This document shows positions 42,576 to 49,942 of a DNA stretch of 64,000 bases, in pieces. Each line of letters begins with the position of its first letter. Position 1 is the first letter of the stretch. The notes under the pieces were generated by a model. It was not told the origin of the DNA. It saw only the letters and a program-made list of their open reading frames with translations, and did no database searches. The DNA is from JBBQBM01 sp964554485 (lineage in GTDB: Bacteria; Patescibacteriota; Saccharimonadia; Saccharimonadales; JAGQMS01): assembly GCA_964554485.1 (NCBI GenBank), contig CAZKOX010000002.1, positions 45,645 to 109,644 on the forward strand, written 5' to 3'. A program made the position numbers and the translations under genes.

Positions 42576-43135
42576 TAAAAGTTATTATTTTTGATTATTT
42601 TGGGGTGATTTCGCAGGATGCTTTTTGGTATGAGGTCAAAGGGCAGGAGTTTGTCCATCACAAGAGCGCTCGTATTCAAGAACTTTCGAACAAAGTAAAC
42701 CTTAACCAAATATCTTGGCAGGAATTTTGCGAAGCAGTATCAAAAGATATTGGTGTGCCAGTTGACGAAGTTCGAAATCGCTACAATCAACATCAAATTC
42801 GGCCAGGAATTGTTGAGCTGATAAGCGCACTGTCTAGTAAATATAGAGTGGTTTTGCTAACCAACGCAAACGACGAGCAACTACTTCCGGTTTTGTCGCA
42901 TTTAGGTTTAGATAAACTGTTCGAAAGAGTTTTTGTTAGTTCCGAAATCGGCTTTATCAAGCCTAATGTGCAGGCATTTGAATATGTTTCAAAGCAGCTT
43001 GGAGTTGAACCGAGCGAATGTTTGTTAATCGACGATTCTGAACGTAATGCAGCGAGCGCTAGTGAGTTCGGAATGCAGACAATAGTTTTTAAAAACCTTG
43101 AAGATTGCGCTAGTTCACTCCACTCACTACTTTGA
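42572..43135 (+). CDS. HAD-IA family hydrolase
   Basis: 187 residues. Motif I VIIFDYFGVI (nucleophile Asp), motif II LLTNANDEQ, motif III Lys in SEIGFIKPNVQAF, and motif IV LLIDDSERNA. The alpha-helical cap is short. Likely phosphatase or dehalogenase of small metabolites; substrate unknown. It starts on ATGA with the preceding stop and is the last gene of the polA operon. Confidence 0.88.
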   Translation: MIKVIIFDYFGVISQDAFWYEVKGQEFVHHKSARIQELSNKVNLNQISWQEFCEAVSKDIGVPVDEVRNRYNQHQIRPGIVELISALSSKYRVVLLTNANDEQLLPVLSHLGLDKLFERVFVSSEIGFIKPNVQAFEYVSKQLGVEPSECLLIDDSERNAASASEFGMQTIVFKNLEDCASSLHSLL

Positions 43136-43187
43136 CCTCTCCCAGTAGTAGACAAATGATCTATTAAAATGATATAATATGTTTTCT

Positions 43188-43766
43188 ATGAAGTATGTGA
43201 CGTGGTTTTTGAGCCTGGTCGTAATTGTAATAGCAGTCATCGTTGGATCTGTTCTTATTCGAAATATCATGGAAGATGTTAAGACGACCAATACTGTAAA
43301 TATTTCGAAATCGATAACCGAACAGCTAAAAGAAAACACTACACTTCGTCTTTATGTTGATGGTCCGGTAATCGCCGACGAGAATCATCAATCAATGCAA
43401 ATTGATGTTACGCCTAAAAATCGGACTATAACGCTTTTTAAAACCTATAACAGCACCGTCTTTAAAAAAACCACCTACGAAAATAATCAAAAAGCCTTTG
43501 AAGCGTTCGCCCAAGCACTTGATAAAGCTGGATTTACTAGCACGGGGCAGTCTCAAAAAGATACAAAATATGCAGGCGACTGCGCTTTGGGGCGTGTTTA
43601 CCACTTAGTTTTTATTCAGGGCGAAAAAGCCGTTCAAGATCTATGGTCTACTTCATGTGGTACGACTCGAACATTTAACGGCAGTATGGGTATGGTTTTG
43701 ACACTGTTCAAGAATCAAATCCCGAATTATATAGAAGCTACTGCCGGCTCCACTGTTTCTAGGTAG
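43188..43766 (+). CDS. Membrane-anchored hypothetical protein
   Basis: 192 residues. N-terminal anchor helix (about residues 3-25), then an outer domain with strand patterns and two Cys (ACAL-type GDCALG and TSCGTT) that may pair. No family recognised. TATAAT lies 9 nt before ATG 43188; the ATG three codons earlier directly abuts the -10 and is less likely. Overlaps by 8 nt with the convergent small gene. Confidence 0.7.
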   Translation: MKYVTWFLSLVVIVIAVIVGSVLIRNIMEDVKTTNTVNISKSITEQLKENTTLRLYVDGPVIADENHQSMQIDVTPKNRTITLFKTYNSTVFKKTTYENNQKAFEAFAQALDKAGFTSTGQSQKDTKYAGDCALGRVYHLVFIQGEKAVQDLWSTSCGTTRTFNGSMGMVLTLFKNQIPNYIEATAGSTVSR

Positions 43767-44001
43767 AACCTACCTTAACAAAGAGTTGTTTAGTAAGTTG
43801 ACACCGCCTAGTAATATCCAAAACTCGGCCGCGTATTTCAGATGCTAACTTACTGTTTGGCACAATCACGACAATTGTCTTTTGACTTACCTTTATAGTG
43901 GGGGAGATTTGAAATGTCGAGTGAAAATAATCCTTTAGCGAACTAATTTCGCTTGGTTCATCAAGATTTTTGTCGATAAGTAGGTCTTTTAATGAGTCCA
44001 T
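43759..44001 (-). CDS. Short DUF721/DciA-like protein, tentative
   Basis: 80 residues. The second half (TIVVIVPNSKLASEIRGRVLDI..KQLFVKVG) follows the strand-helix-strand pattern of DUF721/DciA proteins, which load the replicative helicase in bacteria lacking DnaC/DnaI. The match is weak and the protein is shorter than usual. It is divergent from fpg across only 17 bp, with TATTAT 6 nt before its ATG. Confidence 0.5.
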   Translation of the reverse strand: MDSLKDLLIDKNLDEPSEISSLKDYFHSTFQISPTIKVSQKTIVVIVPNSKLASEIRGRVLDITRRCQLTKQLFVKVGST

Positions 44002-44006
44002 GGTCT

Positions 44007-44013
44007 TATAATA
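44007..44013. promoter_or_regulatory. Overlapping divergent -10 boxes
   Basis: In the 17-bp gap between two ATGs, TATAAT reads on the plus strand (44007-44012) and TATTAT on the minus strand (44008-44013). Each lies exactly 6 nt before its start codon, so both messages should be leaderless and the promoters mutually exclusive. Confidence 0.75.
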
Positions 44014-44018
44014 CTGGC

Positions 44019-44891
44019 ATGCCGGAATTACCAGAAGTCGAAACTGTTCGTTTGGGTCTAACGCGTCTTATTGTTGGGCAAAAAATAAAGAGCGTGACTT
44101 GCGATAACCCAAAGTCTTTTCCTAATTCCGAATCTGACGTTAGCCAATTTGTGGTTGGCTCAAAAATTATTTCAGTTCGGCGCCGTGCTAAGGTCTTAAT
44201 TATTGATCTGGATAGCAAATACTCGCTCGTTATTCATTTAAAAATGACCGGCCAATTGGTATTTCGTGGCGAGGAAAGTTTTGGGGCGGGGCATCCAACA
44301 AGTTCGTTAATTGGTAGTCTGCCAGATAGATCAACGCGAGTAATTATTACGTTCTCTGACGGTTCAGCTCTTTTCTTTAATGATCAGAGGAAGTTTGGTT
44401 GGATGAGATTAATTCCTACTATCGAAGTTGAAAGCATCGACTTTTTAAAAAAAGTAGGGCCAGAACCCTTGACGGCAGAATTTACGGACAAAGTTTTTGC
44501 CGAGCGATTAATGCGCCGCAAAAATTCAAATATTAAGTCAGTACTGTTGGACCAGACGGTCTTGGCAGGGGTTGGTAATATCTATGCCGACGAAAGTTTG
44601 TGGGGTGCTCAGATTCATCCGTCCACAAGAGTTATTGATATCCCAAAAAGTAAGATAAAAAAACTGCATTCAGAATTAATTTATGTATTAAAACTTTCGA
44701 TTGAAAAGGGTGGCTCGACTGACAGAAATTATGTCGACGCCGAAGGTAAGAAGGGAAGTTACATGACGTTTGCGAGAGTTTTTCGTCGTGAAAATCAGGC
44801 TTGTCCGCGCTGCGGCAGTATAATTATCAAAACTAGAGTTGCTGGGCGTGGAACACATGTCTGTTTGAAATGTCAGAAGGTACCAAAATGA
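44019..44891 (+). CDS. mutM: Formamidopyrimidine-DNA glycosylase
   Basis: 290 residues. Begins MPELPEVETV with the catalytic Pro and Glu after Met removal. Then a helix-two-turn-helix (LAGVGNIYADE), and a C-terminal zinc finger with Cys pairs in ACPRCG and VCLKCQ, and GRGTHVC. It removes oxidised purines such as 8-oxoG. The start is fixed by the family N-terminus. The stop overlaps holA by ATGA. Confidence 0.96.
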   Translation: MPELPEVETVRLGLTRLIVGQKIKSVTCDNPKSFPNSESDVSQFVVGSKIISVRRRAKVLIIDLDSKYSLVIHLKMTGQLVFRGEESFGAGHPTSSLIGSLPDRSTRVIITFSDGSALFFNDQRKFGWMRLIPTIEVESIDFLKKVGPEPLTAEFTDKVFAERLMRRKNSNIKSVLLDQTVLAGVGNIYADESLWGAQIHPSTRVIDIPKSKIKKLHSELIYVLKLSIEKGGSTDRNYVDAEGKKGSYMTFARVFRRENQACPRCGSIIIKTRVAGRGTHVCLKCQKVPK

Positions 44892-45811
44892 TCACAACCC
44901 TTACAGGAAAAAACAATTTTGAACTACTGCGAACAAAGAAAAAAATAGTTGCAGATTTTGTTTTGGAACATTCTGATATGGCGTTAGAGCAATTTGATTG
45001 TAGCGCCGTCGAGCCGCAAGTTGTCTATGACGCTTTAACAAATTTACCGTTTCTTGTTTCAAAGAAGCTAGTTGTACTTAATGAACCAAGTGTCAACAAA
45101 GCACTCACTGAAAAATTACCTGATTGGGTCGCTCACGCTGACTCTATTGATGTGTTGATCGTCGAGCCAGCGGTTGATAAACGAACAGTTTTTTATAAGT
45201 TTTTGCAGAACAAGACAAAGGTCAAGGAATTTACGCCTCTTCGACCATTTGAAGTTGAGGCTTGGATAAAAACTTATGCCAAAGAAAAAAATATTGTACT
45301 GTCGCAGCCGGCCATAAAACTACTAGTCGACAGAGTAGGGATCGATCAACAGCAGTTAGCTCAAGAAATTGATAAGCTGGCTCTTTATAAGCCCAAAATT
45401 GAAGCCGAAGACGTTGATTTGCTGATAGAAGACCTGCCGCAAAACACTGTATTTGAGATGTTGGATAGTCTGGTTGCTGGAAATACTAAAAAGACAATGG
45501 ACTTATACGATAAGCTCTTGGAGAAGCGGGTAGATGCTAACGAAATTATCGGGATGTTGGGCTGGCAGCTACATACACTCAGCTTGATACGTGCCGCAGG
45601 TGGACGAGAGTCGGAAATAGCCAGTAGGACTAAACTTCACCCGTTTGTTATTCAAAAAAACTTAGGATTAGCTTCGCGGCTTTCCATGAGTCAGCTTAGG
45701 GGATGCGTAGATAAAGTTTTTCAAGCGGAGCTTAGTATAAAACGCGACGGACTAAACGCTGAAAATGTAGTTAGTGTTCTGCTTTTGACGCTTTCAAGCG
45801 ATCTGCAGTAG
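44888..45811 (+). CDS. holA: DNA polymerase III delta subunit
   Basis: 307 residues of the clamp-loader delta family: N-terminal RecA-like domain without an ATP loop (MITTLTGKNNFELLRTKKK), middle domain (KLLVDRVGIDQQQLAQEIDKL), and a C-terminal helical collar (NTVFEMLDSLVAGN). It opens the beta clamp. ATG 44888 overlaps the fpg stop; an in-frame start 6 codons earlier lies inside fpg. Confidence 0.9.
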   Translation: MITTLTGKNNFELLRTKKKIVADFVLEHSDMALEQFDCSAVEPQVVYDALTNLPFLVSKKLVVLNEPSVNKALTEKLPDWVAHADSIDVLIVEPAVDKRTVFYKFLQNKTKVKEFTPLRPFEVEAWIKTYAKEKNIVLSQPAIKLLVDRVGIDQQQLAQEIDKLALYKPKIEAEDVDLLIEDLPQNTVFEMLDSLVAGNTKKTMDLYDKLLEKRVDANEIIGMLGWQLHTLSLIRAAGGRESEIASRTKLHPFVIQKNLGLASRLSMSQLRGCVDKVFQAELSIKRDGLNAENVVSVLLLTLSSDLQ

Positions 45812-45826
45812 GCAGAGTGCGTTATG

Positions 45827-45857
45827 AAAAACACTGCTTTGTTAAGGCAGTGTTTTT
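45827..45857. terminator. Bidirectional terminator
   Basis: AAAAACACTGC, 9-nt loop, GCAGTGTTTTT: a perfect 11-bp stem between convergent holA and rpsT, with T-tracts on both strands. Confidence 0.9.
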
Positions 45858-45875
45858 CGGATGCAAATAGAACTA

Positions 45876-46247
45876 CTATTTCTTTTTTGCTGGTGCTTTT
45901 TTGACGGCAGTTTTGGTTGTAGCTGGTTTCTTGACAGCAACTTTTTTAGCTGCTGGCTTTACCTTTGGAGTTGAGCTTTTTTCAACTTTTACTCCAGCGG
46001 CTTTAGCGGCTGCTGCTAATTGGCTTTTCTTTCGAGCAGCTTTATTTTTGTGTATTAGACCTTTTTTGACAGCTTTATCGATATTACTTTGTGCAGCAGC
46101 AAGGCTCTGTGCTGCGCCTTTTTTACTAGAAAAGCTAGCCTGAAGCTTCTTGATTGCCAAGCGAAGGTTTTTTCGAGTTACATCGTTTCTGGACTTGGCT
46201 TTTGAAGTTTGGCGAACGCGCTTTTTAGCTGATTTGATAATTGGCAT
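45876..46247 (-). CDS. rpsT: Ribosomal protein S20 with Lys/Ala-rich tail
   Basis: 123 residues. The first 85 match S20 (MPIIKSAKKRVRQTSKAKSRN, LIHKNKAARKKSQLA), a primary 16S rRNA binder of the 30S subunit. The last 38 residues are a low-complexity Lys/Ala/Pro extension (KPAAKKVAVKKPATTK) absent from the usual 87-residue protein. Minus-strand TTTACA, 17-nt spacer, TATATT at 46294-46322 is its promoter, giving a leader of about 40 nt. Confidence 0.94.
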   Translation of the reverse strand: MPIIKSAKKRVRQTSKAKSRNDVTRKNLRLAIKKLQASFSSKKGAAQSLAAAQSNIDKAVKKGLIHKNKAARKKSQLAAAAKAAGVKVEKSSTPKVKPAAKKVAVKKPATTKTAVKKAPAKKK

Positions 46248-46409
46248 ATTAAGTTAACTATCCCTTATTTAATTTATTATTTTCAACCTGCCAAATATAC
46301 CTCATTTACCTCTGTTTGTAAAGTGTGGGGCGTAACGGTAACTAAACCTAGACAGCGTAAGCACTTTATGGTACTCTTCGTCCATATAATCCTAAAAACA
46401 AAAAATACG

Positions 46410-48023
46410 ATGGATCAAAATCCTCCAGCAGCCCCACAAAATACAAAGCAACAGATTGTTGATGTACTTCGGAACGCCACAAATGTACTAGTCACGGTCA
46501 GTGCTAACCCGAGTGTTGATCAGCTATCGGCCTGTATCGGACTGACCTTAATGATGAACAAGCTAGAAAAGCACTGCACTGCAGTGTTTAGCGGCAGCGT
46601 TCCTTCAACCATCGAGTTTTTACAACCCGAAAAAACTCTTGAGCAAAATACTGACTCGCTTCGTGACTTTATTATTTCGTTAGATCGAAGCAAAGCAGAC
46701 AAGCTGCGTTACAAAATCGAAGATAATATCGTAAAGATATTTATTACTCCATACAGAACATCACTAAGCGAAGCGGATTTGCAATACAGTCAAGGCGACT
46801 TTAATGTTGATGTCGTTGTAGCGTTAGGGGTTGATAAACGCGAACATCTTGATCAAGCAATTACGGCGCATGGCCGAATCCTGCATGACGCTACTGTGGT
46901 TGGGGTATCCTGTGGAACCGTACCAACCGTTGTCGGGTCAATTAACTGGCACGAAGCAACTTCAAGTAGTTTATGTGAGATGTTAGTTAGTATCAGCGAA
47001 GCATTCCAGAGCGGTATTTTAGACACTCAAATGGCGACCGCTTTCTTGACTGGAATAGTTTCTCAGACCGAAAGGTTTAGTAATGAAAAAACAAGCCCTA
47101 AAGTGATGACGATGAGCGCTCAACTTATGGCTGCCGGAGCTAACCAACAGTTAATAGCAACGCAACTAAACACCAAACCAGTTTCAATACCTACTGTTGT
47201 TGGTGCTGGAACGCCAAAAGAAGCTGAGTTTGCTGTTTCTCATGCTGCTGAAGCAGCAAAGGTTGACTCTAGTCCTCTTGTTTCTCTTCATCAGCCAGAT
47301 GTAGAAGAAAAAGTAGTAGAGGCTCCAAAAGTTCCGGAGCAAGACGTGCAAAATGAACCAACTGGCTTGTCTGCGCCAGCACCAGCGGTTGATCTAAACG
47401 ATTCTACTAATCCAGGAGATGACCTGGAGCGAATTGATATCGACAAAGCCGGTTATCTGCATGATTTATCTCCGGCTGCTGAACTAGAAAGAAAAGCCGA
47501 AGAAGCTAGAAAAGCAAATCAAAACCAAGGTGTTCCTATGATGCGCGGTCATGAAAAAGTTATCGCGCCACTTCCGAATCCTGCAGAGAATAAACCAACA
47601 AGTGGCTATATCTTCGAGCCTCCAGAAAGCGGCGGCACGTTCACAGCATCAACAAAAGATGATGCAGCCAAAGAGACATCTGTATCGGGGGTAGGAGAGT
47701 TACCGCCAACTCCGATATTAACCCATGATCACGTTGAAGAAAGTGCCCCAGCGCCAGCTCTTGAAGATTCCGCGCGTCAAGCAGTAGTCGACGCCGTAAG
47801 TAGCGCCGACTACAAACCTGTTACAAATGGCCCGACGGCTGCACTTAACGCTCAACCAATAAACCTAGATCCGCATGTAGGGAATGCCTCTGAGGCTATT
47901 AACCCTAATACGGATGCAACTCCTCCACCAATTGTTCCACCTCCAATAGTGATGCCGCCAGCTACGCCACCACCGGTGTCTAAGGACCCGACAGACGTTA
48001 CAATGCCTACACCTGAGCAGTAA
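46410..48023 (+). CDS. DHH-like domain protein with long disordered tail
   Basis: 537 residues from ATG 46410. Residues 5-270 look like a DHH/NrnA-type phosphoesterase fold (NVLVTVSANPSVDQLSACIGL, ALGVDKREHLDQ, SSLCEMLVSISEAF), but the metal-binding DxD and DHH signatures are replaced, so catalysis is doubtful. Residues from 300 on are Pro/Glu/Ala-rich, low complexity. Function unknown. TATAAT lies about 19 nt before the ATG; an in-frame start 29 codons earlier would precede this promoter. Confidence 0.7.
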   Translation: MDQNPPAAPQNTKQQIVDVLRNATNVLVTVSANPSVDQLSACIGLTLMMNKLEKHCTAVFSGSVPSTIEFLQPEKTLEQNTDSLRDFIISLDRSKADKLRYKIEDNIVKIFITPYRTSLSEADLQYSQGDFNVDVVVALGVDKREHLDQAITAHGRILHDATVVGVSCGTVPTVVGSINWHEATSSSLCEMLVSISEAFQSGILDTQMATAFLTGIVSQTERFSNEKTSPKVMTMSAQLMAAGANQQLIATQLNTKPVSIPTVVGAGTPKEAEFAVSHAAEAAKVDSSPLVSLHQPDVEEKVVEAPKVPEQDVQNEPTGLSAPAPAVDLNDSTNPGDDLERIDIDKAGYLHDLSPAAELERKAEEARKANQNQGVPMMRGHEKVIAPLPNPAENKPTSGYIFEPPESGGTFTASTKDDAAKETSVSGVGELPPTPILTHDHVEESAPAPALEDSARQAVVDAVSSADYKPVTNGPTAALNAQPINLDPHVGNASEAINPNTDATPPPIVPPPIVMPPATPPPVSKDPTDVTMPTPEQ

Positions 48024-48056
48024 TTATTGTATTCTAGAGGCCTTATTCTATATTCT

Positions 48057-48749
48057 ATGGTGATGGATGGAATTCTTCTTATCGATAAACCAGCCGGCTG
48101 GACCTCTTTTGATGTAGTTGCCAAGGTGCGGGGGCTTTTATCTAAAGAAGCGGGGCGCAAAGTCCGCGTAGGGCATTCAGGGACGTTGGACCCATTTGCT
48201 ACCGGGCTTTTGATCCTGCTAATAGGCAAATACACCAAGCAATCCGACCAGTTTTTGAAGCTCGACAAGACCTATACGGCGACTTTAAACTTAGGAAAAA
48301 CAAGCACCACCGCCGACCCAGAAGGCGAAATTACCTCTGTTAACGATAGGCAACCAAGCCAAGAAGAAGTCATAAGCGCATTGAACAAATTTATTGGTCA
48401 GATAAGTCAAACTCCACCAATCTTTAGTGCTATAAAAATTGACGGTCAGCGAGCCTATAAGCTAGCTCGAGCCGGCAAGAATCCCAAAATCGAGCCACGT
48501 CAGGTAACTATTTATGACATCAAACTAATCGATTATTCATACCCGATACTAAAAATCGAAACAAAGGTAAGTAGCGGAACATATATTAGAAGCCTTGCTG
48601 TAGATATTGGCGAATCTCTCGGGGTAGGAGCGTATTTGAGTGAGCTGAGACGCACACAGATTGCCCAATTTTACATAGATAAAGCCATAAAACCAGAAGA
48701 ACTTTCACCGAAGATAATTATTGACAAAATACAGCAGATTATGGTATAG
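48057..48749 (+). CDS. truB: tRNA pseudouridine(55) synthase
   Basis: 230 residues. GILLIDKPAGWTSFDVV at the start, catalytic Asp in VGHSGTLDPFATGLL, GKTSTTADPEGE, SGTYIRSLAVDIGE: all TruB hallmarks. It makes pseudouridine 55 in the T loop of tRNAs. The start is MVMDG at ATG 48057, 7 nt after TATTCT; ATG 48063 is also possible. The C-terminal PUA domain is missing or very short. Confidence 0.94.
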   Translation: MVMDGILLIDKPAGWTSFDVVAKVRGLLSKEAGRKVRVGHSGTLDPFATGLLILLIGKYTKQSDQFLKLDKTYTATLNLGKTSTTADPEGEITSVNDRQPSQEEVISALNKFIGQISQTPPIFSAIKIDGQRAYKLARAGKNPKIEPRQVTIYDIKLIDYSYPILKIETKVSSGTYIRSLAVDIGESLGVGAYLSELRRTQIAQFYIDKAIKPEELSPKIIIDKIQQIMV

Positions 48750-48750
48750 T
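48721..48750 (+). promoter_or_regulatory. Promoter within the truB 3' end
   Basis: TTGACA, 18-nt spacer, TATAGT, ending 6 nt before ATG 48757. The leaderless gene downstream is thus driven from inside truB. Confidence 0.75.
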
Positions 48751-48756
48751 GTTAAA

Positions 48757-49404
48757 ATGAGTAATAAAAGTCAAAGTGCATCGTATGTCGGTGGCTTTGG
48801 TAATGGCAGAAAATCTGCCGAAACAGTTGCCGGGGCTTTAGAAAAACGGCTCGACAGACCAGTTAACGCGTTTACCTTTTCTGACTGGGTTACTGATCCA
48901 GATGAAGTTGGAAGGGCTACGAGAAATGCTCATGTATTTACGCATTCAGCAGGAGTATTGGCGCTTAACAATGCTAACTTCTCGTCGGCTTATATGTTAA
49001 ACCCGCCACTACCACGAAGTGTTGGTAGATTAGTTGTAGGTGCTGGCTTAAAAACAGCCCGTATGTTTATTCCGGGGGTAGGGATGCATACACCAGCCGA
49101 CCTTTTAGCATCAGCAGTATATTCTGCAAGCGCTACCGCAGAACTTGCCGCTCATCCAATAGCTAACTTTGGTCAACTAAGAGAAATATCAAAATTTGAT
49201 GCTATTCGCGTAGCAACTGGGCTTAATAATGCAAATAAAGATGTACGTGGAATCGCGTGGACCGAGAATGATACCTTCTTTGCGCCATCTGAGGCTGACT
49301 TAGATAAACTTAGAATAGCTGGTATCCCTTATCAGATTGTCCCAGGGGAACATGATGAAGTCGTGCTGCGTCCGGAACAGTTTCTAGACAACATCGATAT
49401 TTAA
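48757..49404 (+). CDS. Alpha/beta hydrolase-like protein
   Basis: 215 residues. HVFTHSAGVLAL has the look of a serine nucleophile elbow (HSAG), and VPGEHDEVVLRP a late His loop, so a compact alpha/beta hydrolase is likely. There is no signal peptide. Substrate unknown. The start is the ATG 6 nt after TATAGT; the frame is open further upstream inside truB. Confidence 0.65.
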   Translation: MSNKSQSASYVGGFGNGRKSAETVAGALEKRLDRPVNAFTFSDWVTDPDEVGRATRNAHVFTHSAGVLALNNANFSSAYMLNPPLPRSVGRLVVGAGLKTARMFIPGVGMHTPADLLASAVYSASATAELAAHPIANFGQLREISKFDAIRVATGLNNANKDVRGIAWTENDTFFAPSEADLDKLRIAGIPYQIVPGEHDEVVLRPEQFLDNIDI

Positions 49405-49466
49405 TTAGTTATATAAAATTCACCTCTTGAAAAATTGATTTACATCTGATAGAGTTACATCCGAAC

Positions 49467-49736
49467 ATGATTACAGCAGACAAGAAAGAAAAGATTATTA
49501 CATCTGCCGGGAGGCACAAAACTGACACTGGTTCACCAGAGGTCCAGGTTAGTGTTCTAACGGAGCGAATTGCTGAGCTTACAGAACACCTTAAGATCAA
49601 TAAAAAGGATTTTATGGCACGTCGTGGACTCCTACAAATGGTTGGCCGACGCCGAAAGTTACTAAGCTATTTAGCAAAAGAAGATGCCGATAGCTATATC
49701 GCACTTAGTGATAAACTAAAACTACGACGTCGTTAA
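49467..49736 (+). CDS. rpsO: Ribosomal protein S15
   Basis: 89 residues, exact family length. HKTDTGSPEVQVSVLTERI and DFMARRGLLQMVGRRRKLLSYL are diagnostic. Binds 16S rRNA helix 22 in early 30S assembly. As in many bacteria it precedes pnp, here with a 206-nt structured spacer. Confidence 0.97.
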   Translation: MITADKKEKIITSAGRHKTDTGSPEVQVSVLTERIAELTEHLKINKKDFMARRGLLQMVGRRRKLLSYLAKEDADSYIALSDKLKLRRR

Positions 49737-49739
49737 GAA

Positions 49740-49942
49740 TATGCATGGGATTCTCGCTACTTGCGAGAGTTCTTAGCACGAGCTAAACGTTCGCGTGAAA
49801 ATAAAAGACTCATATTTATAAGAGTCAAAGCTCGAGAATATTAATAGAGTGGTGGCAAAGAAGCAGATATACAGGTCCTCTAAACCGTATGTTTGAACTT
49901 TGCTACTAGCCTCTAACAAATACTGAAAGGTGATAAAAAAGA
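49740..49942 (+). promoter_or_regulatory. Structured rpsO-pnp leader
   Basis: Gene-free spacer with several hairpins: TCTCGC/GCGAGA (49752-49768), GACTC/GAGTC near 49810-49835, and GGCAAAG paired with CTTTGCT (about 49855-49903). In other bacteria the rpsO-pnp spacer is cut by RNase III and used for PNPase autocontrol; the same is inferred here. The pnp ribosome site is GAAAGGTG. Confidence 0.55.
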
